Source of the DNA: Tanypteryx hageni
Taxonomy: Eukaryota; Arthropoda; Insecta; Odonata; Petaluridae
Assembly: GCA_028673005.1 (NCBI GenBank)
Contig: CM054116.1
Coordinates: forward strand, 34,444,854 to 34,508,853
DNA: 64,000 nucleotides
Direction: 5' to 3'
Shown in pieces: positions 24,945 to 36,787 of the stretch. The notes under the pieces were generated by a model. The model saw nothing but the letters and a program-made list of their open reading frames with translations, ran no database searches and was not told the DNA's origin. The position numbers and the translations under genes are program-made. The stretch's first letter is position 1. Each line of letters opens with the position of its first letter.

Positions 24945-26157
24945 TTAGTGGTGATATGCGAAAGCGGGAGCGGCTGCGTAATGAGCCGGTGCGGCGTATG
25001 CCCTGGCGGCGAAAGGCGCAGCGTAGGCCAAGGGAGCAGCAACCTTAGCGACGGGGGCGGCGTAGGCCACGGGTGCAGCGAAAGCCTTGGCAACAGGGGC
25101 GGCGTAAGCCACGGGAGCGGCGACGGCGGCCTTCACGACGGCCGGCTGACGGTGGACGACGGCGTTGAATCCGTTGACGGCGTCGGCGGTGTACTCCACG
25201 GTACGATGAGTGCCATCGGGTTCAACGAGACTGTAAGCGCCCTGAACGACATCTCCGTGACGGGTCTCGTGCTGGCTCTTCTGGTCACCTGTGTGAGCAT
25301 CGGAGACTCCGTACGAGAAGGAATATTGAGGCACGGAGTAGGGTTCCGCTACTACGGCTTTAGCAACGGGGACAACAGCCTTGGCGACAGGAGCGGCGTA
25401 GGCGACAGGGGCAGCGTGGGCAATAGCGGGAGCGGCATAAGCGTGCGCGGCATATGCGGGAGCGGCATAAGCGTGCGCGGCATATGCGGGAGCGGCGTAT
25501 GCGGGAGCGGCATATGCGGGAGCGGCGTAGGTGTGAGCTGCATAGGCGGGAGCGGCATGAGCGAACGCTGGAGCAGCGGCGTATGCCCTGGGTGCGTATG
25601 CTGCGATGGCAGGGGCTCCGTGGTATCCGATCGGGACTTGAATGGCCTGGGTAAGTGCCACGAGGGCTGCGAAGCTTAGGACCTGATGGAAAGTAGCATC
25701 AATGAATGAATGAGCAGAGCCTATGGTCGAGTGACAACCAAATGAAATACTTGGCAGGTTTATCTTTTGGAATCCACGTACGCTTAAGTAACACAGTGAA
25801 TCCCGGGCAATTAAGGGCTCGACTAAATTGAGGAATTTTCAGCAAAAAACAACTCAAAAATTCTTTGACTGACAAGTGTGAAGTATTTAATTATTAAGTT
25901 AATTTTGAAAGAAAATGCAAAAAGAAAATTTAAAGAAAATATATCCAATTGACGAAATTTTATCGATGCACCTTGAATTTTTTGATAAGAGATATCAAAT
26001 TAAAGGTGCAATTTCGAGACACGTCCTGATCTCACTGTGTTCCGAACTTTGTAGCAAATCGACGCGAACATTCGGTCTAAAACCCCTTTTCCATTCAAGA
26101 GCGATGGTTCAATAATAATCCAAGAGAACCGCAACCACTTACTTTGACGAAAGCCAT
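24945..26157 (-). CDS. RR-2 cuticular protein, CPR gene 2 (250 aa)
   Basis: Exon 1 is 26143-26157 (MAFVK, donor GTAAGT); exon 2 is 24945-25682 (acceptor TTTCCATCAG); the intron is 460 bp, phase 0. The signal peptide is residues 1-18 ([13 protein letters not shown], cut before IQVP). About 25-115 is Ala/Pro/Tyr/His-rich, with many AYAAPAYAA and HAYAAPAYA units. The RR-2 domain is at about 118-182 and is canonical: [46 protein letters not shown]-terminal [16 protein letters not shown] repeat follows, ending FAYHH. Family knowledge: epidermal, secreted, chitin-binding structural protein; His and Tyr richness fits cross-linked hard cuticle. Of the four, this has the shortest intron and the most compact 3'UTR. 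The start is set by exon 1, the TATA box upstream and the GCAATGGC context. Confidence 0.95.
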
Positions 26158-26214
26158 TGCAGTGGTTTGGTTTGGGATCGGCGTTACTTCCTCGCTTGCT
26201 CTCCGGTTGATGAG

Positions 26215-26249
26215 TGATGGTTCGTGAGGGGACGGGGCTGGCTTTTATA
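26215..26249 (-). promoter_or_regulatory. Core promoter of CPR gene 2
   Basis: TATAAAAG on the minus strand at 26249-26242, and an Inr-like AACCATCACTC with its A at 26215, 34 bp downstream. CPR gene 3 has the similar AACCATCAG at nearly the same distance. The 5'UTR would be about 58 nt. Confidence 0.75.
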
Positions 26250-27180
26250 CAAGAACCTCCGACATCGCGGCCATGGGCCCCGAAGGCACGAGACAAGGGA
26301 TTAGCGCAGGCTCTGCTCTCACATGTGACCCAATAAGATGAAAAAAGTGAAGCAGAGCGGGATAAAGTGGCCGCAAGCGGTGGAGGAGGAAGTGGAGGAA
26401 GGGCGGGGGTGGGAAGTTACGGGAGTAGGTTGTCGGGGAAGAAGTGAGAAACGGACAGCGGCAGCCCTCCTTTGGTGAATGGAGAGTGAGACCGAGAGTG
26501 AGAGAGAGAAAGGGGTAGATGAAGGGAGGTGGAAGGAGGACAGGGAGGGTGGCGTGGGATGAGGAGGAACAACGTCCATAAGCCATTTCCTGCACGCATT
26601 CCCATGCCTTCGACGTCGCTATACCCACACACAAGTGGTTCCCCACGTTTTCAAAAGCTTTTACACGGTAAGGAGGTTTGGGGATCGAGGTGGCACAAAT
26701 GAAAGGGGGAAAAGAGGAAGGATGGGGCCAGGCGAGTGAGACGGTGAAAGGTGTTTTGGGCGATGATAAGACGGGAAGGATTCGAGGCGTTCTTGAAAGT
26801 GCGTAAAGAGTGAGACTGACAATGACAGAAAGGAAGTTTGGAGAGAAGAAAGGTAGCAAGAGGAGAGAACTGGTTTCCGAAACAAGAATGGAGAGAACGA
26901 TATAAAATAATCTAGTGTAAAAACTATAAGTTATGACTTTATGGTTCAAATATTCCAATAATAATTTATTAATATTATCAATGATTGGCTGAAGAAGCCT
27001 AAATCGATTATGGCTCAAAGAGGATAGAGTAAAAAACCAATGAAATGAGTTGATGGCAAGATTGTTTGAGATGGTGTTTTTCCAGTCTCAACGAAGGAAA
27101 TACAAGGGACTGGATTCGGAAATGACGTCTGATTACTTCCGAGGGCAAAAATGATCAATATCATTGGTTCAAGGTAAAAG
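26250..27180. other. Upstream region of CPR gene 2, purine-skewed
   Basis: From about 26330 to 26900 the plus strand is GA-rich, so the gene's sense strand is a pyrimidine tract. A 257-codon minus-strand frame here is Ser/Pro/Leu-rich low-complexity translation with no domain and is not accepted as a gene. A divergent plus-strand promoter candidate follows at 27190. Confidence 0.5.
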
Positions 27181-27189
27181 AATTCGGCA

Positions 27190-27276
27190 TATAAAAGAGG
27201 AAAAGGAACAGAATCAATCGTCCACTCTTACGTGCAGTTAGGACCTTGGCACTGCGACTTCCAAGATGAAGTAGGT
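27190..27276 (+). promoter_or_regulatory. Candidate plus-strand promoter with minimal first exon (ATGAA|GTAGGT)
   Basis: TATAAAAG at 27190-27197 is followed by an Inr-like AATCAATC (A at 27216) and the first ATG at 27266. That ATG is followed by AA and then a donor GTAGGT at 27271. A leader of about 50 nt followed by a two-residue exon matches the style of many insect secreted cuticle genes, where an intron interrupts the signal peptide after the first residues. It would be divergent from CPR gene 2, about 1 kb away. No second exon with a hydrophobic leader was found in the following 8 kb, so it remains a candidate. Confidence 0.33.
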
Positions 27277-30183
27277 CGCCGAAACGACGATAATAAGTAT
27301 GTTTACAAATAAATGCCTTAACGATTCAAATATAGAAATATATTTTTTTTAAAATTTTTAAGATAATAATGATGGTTTAATGAATTTCAAAATCTCCAAA
27401 GACGTAGATTTCATTGGATTCAATAAAGATTAAGTTATTAAAATGACATGATAATTTCAGTTTTATCGATAGATAATATTCAATGCGAAGTCATAGATAT
27501 CATATCGAAGATATTTTATTTAAAGCAAATAAATTTCATATTACTATCATTAAAGAAAAATCAATACTGGAAAAACCATAGAAAACTATCTAAATTTGTT
27601 GAAATTTATAATTTTTAAAATGAAATTATAAATTAATAAATACGTTATACATATATTTCGATTGGCATGCATCGACTGAAAGAAATCTTTATTAAGATTA
27701 CTATAATACGAGAAAGAGAAGGATCCTTCGTATCTGGCCCTGAATTCCATACTGAATCATGAAGCGAAAGTGTAAAAGATAATGCCAAAATAACTAAAGA
27801 TATTAATGACAATACATTTCAACGGGAGAAAGATTCGATCAACAATTCAAGTCAAAAATGCATTACGTCAACTCAGATATCGAAATTGAGCTGAAGAAAT
27901 CGGAAAGCGACTTCCTAAGTTTTGCGTGTTTATTTTTATGAAACATTTCTCACGGGCGTAGAAAATTATATGCTGGCAAAACTGCAATTGTGAGATTATA
28001 TGAGTGATTCATGTTTCGCAACAGGCGATCCGCCGCCTTCATTCAAAGAACGTCCATCGGAAAAAAAAACCGAGCACGTTGTTGTTCCTTCCGGCCCGCC
28101 CATACAAAAACAGCGCCGATATGTGGCACACTTTGAGAAATTCTCCGAAGACTCCCAATTTGGGAATCAAAAGCCTTCCTCGCCACAGCGTGATAATTGA
28201 AATATAGGATTATAAATCGGTGAAATATTTATTTCTTTAAAGATCCACACATTTCCGATCTTAGTTTTTAAAAAAACCCAGACGTATTCCGAGAGAAATT
28301 TTATGACCAATATACGTAAATCATTTATAAAGAATGTCTACACTGAAAATTTAAATAATAACTGTCTACGCGGTTAATCTAATAGATTACGTTGATTTAT
28401 ATTTCTAAATCAAATATCATTTGAAAACTTTGACTAATGTTGACGCAGAGATTGTAACGCTTCTCTCGTTTCTCAAAATGAGGGTATTAATTGACGGCAG
28501 GAGGAAATTAATTTAAAGGAGCTCTTTTTGAAACTTGTTAATTGTGAGCAGTTTACACACTGATGTGAGAGCTGTTTCGAAAAAACTGGATGAGAATAAT
28601 TGAAATCATGAAATAATGATACGTAGATCATAATGCAAAAGACGATAGGAACTTCACGGCTAATTGTATTTTTAAGGCAATACGAATAAGATTAATGCCT
28701 CATAATGATAAAATTAGAGACGATATTTTAGAAAAATGTTATCATTCAATCATATTACGATTATAATTAAAATATTTGCATTAAATTTATCATTTGTATA
28801 TAATTAACTTGTTGCTGTGATAGATAAATACCATAAAATCAAATCGATATTATAGTTACAAACTTACGTGTTTTTGGAATTAATGTACTTGTTGAGAATC
28901 TCAACGGAAATAAGTTGTTTACGTAAGAGAACTTTCATATTTTTTGTTACTCAAAAAACCGGTTATAGAGGTTCGCATGATAGCAATACAGTAAAAATAT
29001 GTATGACGATTCATTAGAGATTAAAAAGACCGTGTAATATACTTCACGATCTAAAGCCAGAATTGATGTACAAGGAAGATCGAAATCCTGCTTCAAAACT
29101 GGATCTGCAACCGGAAAGAACCAAAACTCGCAGTTTTGTAATAAAACCACGAGTATCCTTGCTTTTAAATCTCATACAGGAAGGAGGAGTGCTGGTTTAT
29201 AGGATCGTTGGCGGCAATTCCAGGTCTAAATGTGAGACAGATCTTCTATCGATTGCAATGTTTTAGATCGCACACGGAAACGACTTAAATCGAGCGCATT
29301 GAAGCAATTAAGCAATATAATGAGTGATAATGGAAATAAGTATCAATTATTTTATTATTTTACCGATAAACATTAAAAATTCCTTTTTGCTTTACAAATT
29401 CTCCATATATAATCTGCTTACAACTACTTATACAAGTATATATACCCAAGGAAAAGTAAAGATTTTACTCCTTCGAATAGCAGCTGATTATTATATTACA
29501 TTGGTAAACTTGACAATAAAGAGGAAAAACGAATGCAAACAAGACATCCTCGCCTTAACCTGGGAGTACACGTATCCAACGACATACTTCTTAGGAAGTG
29601 AGTCGCACATGTGCAACTTGAGCAACGAGAGCCGACCTCGCCGAATCATCCAGCCAACGATATAATTGCGGCCTCTTAATCATCCATTTGGATTTCTCAC
29701 TTCAAAATGAATTACTCTTTCCGATATTGGCCGGAGTGTGATGAGGCAGCTGATCTACTAACAGCAATCTGAGCTCTAGAAAGCCACAACCGTTTTGACA
29801 ACATTGACATTCATTCTGAGATTACGGACTCAGACGGATGGCAGGAAGGCAATCATTTTTTGAAAGGAGAACTTCCGGAGTGAGTGGAAAAAACTGCGTT
29901 GAAAAAGGATCGAATGAAAAGTCTTCAAAGACCATCTGACCGCTCTTGGTATCACTCCTGGACGGTTCGCTTTCGGCGATACATTACAAAGCAATAAAGA
30001 TTCTGTTGGTTCACTGATCGATTGACTTTAGAAAGGATAAACCGTCACCGAATTGGTATAAATCGCAAAACCTATATTTGGCACCTCTGAACGCTTAGAA
30101 TGCAGTTTACCAAGAGCAGAAAGATACGAACAGGCGACGATATACACTGGAAAGTGATAATTATCTCGGATAAAATGCTGATA

Positions 30184-30256
30184 TTAATTAAATAATAAAT
30201 AAATAAATAATAATAATAAATAAATAATAATAATAAATAAATATTAATAATTAATA
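30184..30256. repeat. (AAT)n/(AAAT)n microsatellite
   Basis: Interrupted AAT and AAAT units over about 70 bp. The apparent minus-strand ORF here is only its translation. Confidence 0.9.
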
Positions 30257-32026
30257 GATAAATATTAATCAAATTTCGTCAACCTCGATCAAATGGTGTG
30301 CAGATGAAATTTTGTTTTGCAAATAATTCATGAGAAAATGATGCTACTTCACACCGATTAACGTAATCATTTCCTTCTAAACAAAAAATAATCACGAATA
30401 AATTCTCATTTCACTAACAAAAACAAAGCAGAATTCCGAACTGTTTAACGGAGAATCCCCGATCCCACGCCATTAATGGGACACTCCATTTTGAAAGGTC
30501 CAGGAAGAGTTTCGACAGTCTAATTGGGCTAGTTTCGTCCACACTTCTCGTAAATTTTAGATAGCTACAGTATTATAGAATGAGACGGCAAAAAAAGTAG
30601 TTGGGCGAGCAATGGGAGAGTAGGAGATGCCCAAGAGAAGGTGAACATTTCTTCAATTCATTTTGCCATGGGAATCTGCAATTTTCTTGCGCCCATGACA
30701 CTTCTCTCGCGTGGTTCAAATGTTTCTCACAAACCCGTTGCGTGAGAGAATCCTCCGTCTGCTAGTAAGTTACAGTTACTTCTTTTACGAGGAAAGTGTC
30801 GCCATCGGCCCGAAATGCTCCGGAAGGAAGAAACCCAACGGGGTTTTGCGACATTGAGATGAAAAGAGCGAGGCGGGAGCCAAAATCCGATGGGAGGAGT
30901 GGGCGAGGGGGCAATAGGCGCGAGGCGTTGACGAAGTGATGAGAGCGAGAGTGGGAGGGGCGGGCCTTGAAGGCAGAGGCGACCACGGGAAAAGGACGAC
31001 GCCTGCTCCCGTGAGAACGAGTTTGGAACGAGCGGATTTTTTAAATGCTTGCAGAGGCTGCTAAGAAAACATTCGAAGAGATGTGTTACAGTTCGTTGTG
31101 GGCATGGGTGTATTTGTACATCTGAAAAACTTGACACATCTTTCTCCATTCATCTGTGCGAGAATGAAGTATGTATGGCGTTATCATTCCGTGAACGAAA
31201 ATTAAAGGCAATCTTTAATGAAGATAAGGAATAACGCGCATATGAATAATTTGTTTTTACATAAATTACTATCGGAGAGAGGAAAGAAAATCCCAACATA
31301 CAAACAATAGAATTGTCTAAATACATCCGTAGACATATAATCTTGTTAATAAAGGGTAAATTGTGGAAGCTGTAATTTTTCATAAAAATGCGCAACACTA
31401 GGAGAATAAAAATAGAATGACGCATTGAAAAAGATGTTTTCAAATGCCCATTTGTGTCAGAAAGAAAATGCACTATAAAAGAGTTTTCGAAAAATTAAGC
31501 ATTTAAGGAGCAGAGAAGTTTTTCTTGCCAAATCACGACAGTAAATTGATATCATGAACGCAAATTCACGTGAAATAACACCGTTTGCTAGGTGAAAAAC
31601 TTTTGCTAACGCTCGCACAAGTAATACGCAAGGTCTTTCTAATGTAAACATTCGTGCATATGCCTAATAGATGCACATGATAAGCAATATTTACAAAAAT
31701 AGGCCATGTCCAAGTAATACGCATAAATTGAGCAATAAAGAGAAAAATTTTATTATCGTGTGAATAATGTAGTCAAGTTTCTCACTAACCTTCAACCCAT
31801 AATTAAAACTTATCGACTAAATTCTGTAGAGAAAAAATAAAGAAAACGCTGTTGTGGTTATGATGGATGGAAAACACAACTAAAAGATATCGCTGTTTGA
31901 TTGCAGGACCATTTACAACTAATAAAACGTGAAGACGCAAATAAAGGAATTAATTCATATCACTCCAAAAAACGCGCCAATAATTTGCATAAACCTCACG
32001 CAATACCGTTCAGGTATAATTAATAA

Positions 32027-32028
<2 letters not shown>

Positions 32029-32084
<56 letters not shown>
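32029..32084. repeat. (TA)28 microsatellite
   Basis: An uninterrupted TA dinucleotide run of 56 bp. Confidence 0.97.
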
Positions 32085-32085
<1 letters not shown>

Positions 32086-32303
32086 CAGCTTACGGAAAAG
32101 GAAAGGTAAAATGGATATATGGATGGCAACAAGGTGTTGGGATGAGGAAACCCAGTGAACACTCACCAATCGGACGACTTCAGGTTGGCGAGCCCCCGGG
32201 GATGTCGAAGCGACACACGTAAAAGAACACTAAAACACAGAAACATCACGAACGTAGAAGCTTTCGAGTTATTCCTTAATCAGCTACAGAGAGAGAACTG
32301 ATG

Positions 32304-32348
32304 ACTTTTTTATGACGGTGACACTGGGTGTCACCGCCATAAAAAAGT
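32304..32348. repeat. 21-bp hairpin with 3-nt loop
   Basis: ACTTTTTTATGACGGTGACAC (32304-32324) pairs with 32328-32348 with a single mismatch; the loop is TGG. It may be a collapsed palindromic MITE or the terminal parts of one. It could be transcribed as a short hairpin RNA, but nothing shows that it is. Confidence 0.85.
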
Positions 32349-34877
32349 TATGTTGCAATCTTTAAGACATCTGAACTAATTATTAGAATTACAGCATAGC
32401 TATTATATATTCAATATCTCTATTAATTTAATAATTTAAATACTTTTTCATTCAGTGCGTTTATATAGATTATTAATAACAAAATTATTATATTTTTATT
32501 TTTACACTTTTTGTGCACTATATAAAAGTTATTGGCAAAAATTTTATTTTTATTTGTTTTATTTCATAACGAAATAATAAAATAAACGATATTTATTCAA
32601 AGCGCTAACAGAAAAGTGTGAAAATTTAATTCATACGGACCTTTCCGACCCCAACTTTTGGAATTTACAATCAAATTGAAACATGCTCTTAAGGGGAGTG
32701 GGAGAGACACGCGCTGATAATTCCCAAGAGAATTAATTCTCAAGATTTCTGCTCAAAATTTAAAATTCTTTCGGCAAATAATAGCAGACGTTAATCTTGC
32801 TCGCGAAACCTCTCACGCTGGCTTCCGCGTGGGATGCGAAAGGAAAGAGATTAAGATTAGAATGGGCGAACGAATGCGCACTGGAATCTGTGGTATTATG
32901 GGGTGCCGCGACGTTTAATAAGAAAGGGGGGTTGGATTCAATATTTTCCTCTCCGGCAGCATCAATAAGTACGATATCAGGACAGTAATTTGTTATTTCT
33001 AGATGCAAAGTTAACCCATACTTTTGGCGGGATTGTAAGATCACAAACTCGTGATCTAGAGCGAGACACTTCACCCTAGGGCCAAAGAATCAGGTTTAAA
33101 CGCGCATTGTAAGAGTGCAATGGCCGATTCGATGAACCACCTTTCACCTTAGTCCTTCTAAGGTAAACAGAAACTGTACACTATAACTACAGGTTGCCAA
33201 ACCGTCAAAATATACTATGTGGATTGCAGCATGAAATGATGTTCCACGATTTACAAAACGAGTTACAATCTTGAGCGAAGACATTCTGATTGATACAGCC
33301 CAGTAATGAGTGACTGCGTTTAACCAGAGAAAATAGACCAAACTCCCAAAGGCGTGTAATTACTTATTAAACCGAAAAATTCGAATAAGGAAATGAATTA
33401 AAGATTAAAAGTTATCTATGAAACATGCGACTACGAGAATCTATAGTCTGATTCATTTATCTTTGCGACTGACATTTCGTATGTACTCGGGGCCGCTCGT
33501 GTGTTTCCGCAGCTAGGAGATGGGGAGACGTTTCCCCACCTCCTAGCGAGGAGACGTATCATTGCTGGAGAACTCAAACTCGGCGCTGCCATATCTACTA
33601 AACTGGAATATCTTGCGGAGAGCTCAGAAGAAAGATGCCAGCGGCTAACTACTGGGACGAGGGGGCTTGACTGTTCGGAGTACGACAGCGTTAGCACATG
33701 GCAACACAGCACTCAGAGACTCGATGTATGCACAATGGAGGCCCGAGAGAGAATGAGCTCTAGAAGGGGGAGGCTCCGCCTACTTCATTCCTATTAGTAC
33801 CCGTTAGATCAAGTGCTGGAAAGCTCTCTTCTTCGCTCTTTCTCTCAGCTGCAAAGATATATGAAACAGGGTATAGTATTAATTTCGTGCAGAGAATTAT
33901 GTAATCATAACTTTGCCTTATGGTCTTTAAAAATAACAAAACCTGCTTACCCAGTTAACCACTTTTGAGTTTGCTTTATACCTTTACTTTTCGGCGGAAC
34001 ATTTTCCAACAGGGCCGTAACAACTAACCTATTCTCACTCGATTTAATTGCAGAAAATACTGATATCAAAATAAATATTTCCTGGGTATTATGATCAGTT
34101 ACAGACTAACAGTTCATAAAAGCATTTGTCTAAATAACAAATCATATGGTCTAACATGAACGCAAGTACTAAACTGAAAAATGTATATTATTCGTCGAAG
34201 CATATTTCCAGCGTTTTTCTGAACAAACAAATATACGATATAAGATATACTGAAGAAGAAACCTTGTGATTAATTTATCAAAATTAAAATTCCCAACTTC
34301 AAAATTATACAACGCTTATTAAAACAGAAAGACTTCCAAAGATCACATATCACAATAATATTTCAAAAGAACTATACAACTCAAGTAATAGACCTATACT
34401 ATTTTCCAGAATTTTTTTATCGTCATCATCTCAAAATAGCTCCTAGGGGAGCTGATCTATTCCCGATCAAGCTGTCCACCCTGCGAGTGAAAGGAGTGTT
34501 GAGTCATTTGAAACATAACTTCCAAGCGCCGAAGGGACAATGATTCGGTCGCAAAAACCACCCCCTTCACGACTTCGGTGTCATACCAAATCCAGTCCTC
34601 ATTTTAGAATGTACAACCACAGAGGGTCACGAGAAACTAAAATATTTGGAACGATTGGCTACAAAACACATCCTTGAAGATAGAAAATTATGAAACTTGA
34701 TAGATCTACATTTATGAGGATTAATGACAAAGGACTACAAAAATGTAAACCGTGCTTATCACACAATCTTAAACAAAACTAAAGCAAACATGGGTAATAT
34801 TGTCCTTTCATTTATTCAACAATGAAAAATCCAGTCCAATAAATAAAATAAATAAAAATAAGGTAAATCCTGTAGCC

Positions 34878-35218
34878 CAGGGGTCTCCAACTACGACCCG
34901 CGGGCCACATCCGGCCCGCGCAGTGATTTCATCTGGCCCGCCTTACCCCATATATTTCTTCAAGTTTTTTGTACGTATTTATCAGCCGAAGTTTTCATTA
35001 GATATCATCTATAATATCTAAACGATATTTTCACGTACTTGGATGCAATATACTTTTAATGTAGGCAAATGTTATATTACAGAATCGAAAAATTCTCAAA
35101 ACTTGCTCTTTGAAAATTTCACACGGCCCGATCAGTCATTTGAAAGGTTGTATGTGGCTCGCACAGTGGTCCGTGAAGCTTCATGTTGCCCTTTCATTAA
35201 AAAGTATGGTGTTCCCTG
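34878..35218. mobile_element. hAT-like MITE 1 (341 bp)
   Basis: The element begins CAGGGGTCTCCAAC and ends GTGTTCCCTG, so both ends read CAGGG inward. It is flanked by an 8-bp target-site duplication with one change: CTGTAGCC (34870-34877) and CTATAGCC (35219-35226). An 8-bp duplication and a CAGGG terminus followed by CCAAC and CGCGGGCC are typical of hAT elements. It is too short to code for a transposase. Confidence 0.8.
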
Positions 35219-35455
35219 CTATAGCCAGTAAACATTCATATAGAAATGATCTTACTTCAGCGGAAATACACAGTTCGTTCATTTATATCAGTGAATCTCC
35301 ATTGAGGATGGCTGCTTTGTAAATTAATTGCGCGTATGTTTTTATTCGTCGTCTTTTGGCTGCTAAAGTCTCCTATATAAGAGGTTTCTTTAAATAATAC
35401 GATTTTTATAACGCATCAAATAGCGAGTTTGCTGCTACTCAGGTTTTATGGTGAT

Positions 35456-35753
35456 CAGGCAGGGGCGAGGAATTTTGGCGCCCCGGGCGAGATAGCACTT
35501 CAGCACCTCCCTCCGTTAATTCTTGTTGGGATATTTTCAAAGTACATATTAATTTATTTATCACTCTGTAAAAGTTATTGATAATGAAAAAATAAAAGGA
35601 ACGCCATCAAGAGAAGTCTGTTCCGCGATATAAACTAGTATCCAATATTTATTCACCTGCAAGTAATTTATAGATAGAAGGTCTGTATAGCGCCCCCAAG
35701 ACTATGGCGCCCTAGGCAGCCGGCCAGGTTGCCCGCACGCATACGCGGCCCTG
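35456..35753. mobile_element. hAT-like MITE 2 (298 bp)
   Basis: It begins CAGGCAGGGGCG and ends CGCGGCCCTG, with GGCGCC-rich subterminal sequence at both ends. The flanking 8-bp duplication has one change: ATGGTGAT (35448-35455) and ATGGTGAC (35754-35761). It lies 237 bp from MITE 1 but has different internal sequence, so it is a separate family or subfamily. Non-coding. Confidence 0.75.
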
Positions 35754-35761
35754 ATGGTGAC

Positions 35762-36787
35762 GGCTCCTATATGACCGCCTTTTTGCCAAAATATTTCTGT
35801 TCTTTAATTTAATATAGAAACCAATAAATAAGATTTCTTAATAATTACTTCTGCCATTTGATGTGTGAATTGTAAATATTAAGAGATTTTGTGATACTTA
35901 ATTACACGCGTCATTTATGTTTAAGACACGACTGTTGTGTAATATTTGCGATTATGCAGTGAGTTCATGAGAAATTTCAATTGCCAACAGAATACAAAAA
36001 GGCCGAGAGAATGAAATAGACAGAGGATCGGAAGGAAATTTTTCATTTAATAAGCGCTTAAATCACACACACGCACACACACATATATATATTAGAGGCT
36101 CCGCCCCTACGAGCTACGCGCGTCAACCCAGTGCCTCTATCTGTGAAGCGAATTCTTTCACTGCCATTGTGCAACCCTGAACCTCCTCATTTCGGTATAT
36201 ATTTAAGGTAGAAATTATATCTAGCCCTATTTTCGGGCTTCTCTCTCCGACTCTCCCCCTTCTATCCCTCTTTTCCCCTCTCTCCCCCTCACTCACTCCC
36301 CTCTCTCCCTCACTCACCCCCCTCTCTCTCTACCTACGTCTATCCCTCCCTCCCACCAAACCTCCCGCTTTCCTAAACTTACGCTTTCCCTCATTCTCTC
36401 CCTTTCCCTCTCTTTCTCTTCTCTCTCCCTCTCCTTCCTTCTATCCCCCACTCCTCGCCTTGTTCGGACCTCAAATCCGTTTCGGCTTCGATGGGTGTTT
36501 TCTATTTTGTGGCCTCGAAATTTTCCACCAAAAATTACCCTAAATTCCCACCCTCATAGATAACGAGCAGCAAAGACTGAGCGCGTGTTCATGAGTCCCA
36601 GAATTCTCATTTATGACGCGAACCCATAGCCTCAACACTGTAAACGAAGAACCAATGGAAAATAAAGTCAAAAGTCGAGAGTGTGAAAAAATATGGAGCA
36701 TCGACAAAAACAAACCCAATGGTAAGAAGAACGTTTAGTCTACGGTCTGCATCAAAGCACTTGTTACGAATTGATTAGATCAAAATT
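35762..36787. other. Non-coding stretch with CT-rich tract 36238-36472
   Basis: AT-rich to 36060, then (CA)n/(TA)n at about 36066-36090, then a strongly CT-rich tract. No gene is supported. Confidence 0.55.

Larger units (their letters stand above)
27277..34877. other. Gene-poor stretch between CPR genes 2 and 3
   Basis: AT-rich with scattered GC-richer patches (30600-31030, 32640-32960, 33480-33840). Simple repeats and a strong hairpin are listed separately. The patch at 33480-33840 starts with a 14-bp imperfect hairpin (CTAGGAGATGGGGA at 33512-33525). No reading frame shows a domain, signal peptide or splice support. Confidence 0.5.

Noticed and set aside
24894..25679. 261-codon plus-strand frame over CPR gene 2
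   Set aside because: Same antisense artefact of biased Ala/Pro codons over a well-supported minus-strand gene.
26245..27018. 257-codon minus-strand frame upstream of CPR gene 2
   Set aside because: Ser/Pro/Leu low-complexity translation of a pyrimidine tract; it overlaps the CPR gene 2 promoter and has no recognisable domain.
34960..35200. Transposase fragment within hAT-like MITE 1
   Set aside because: Short frames in the element do not resemble a hAT dimerisation or catalytic domain; the element is non-autonomous.
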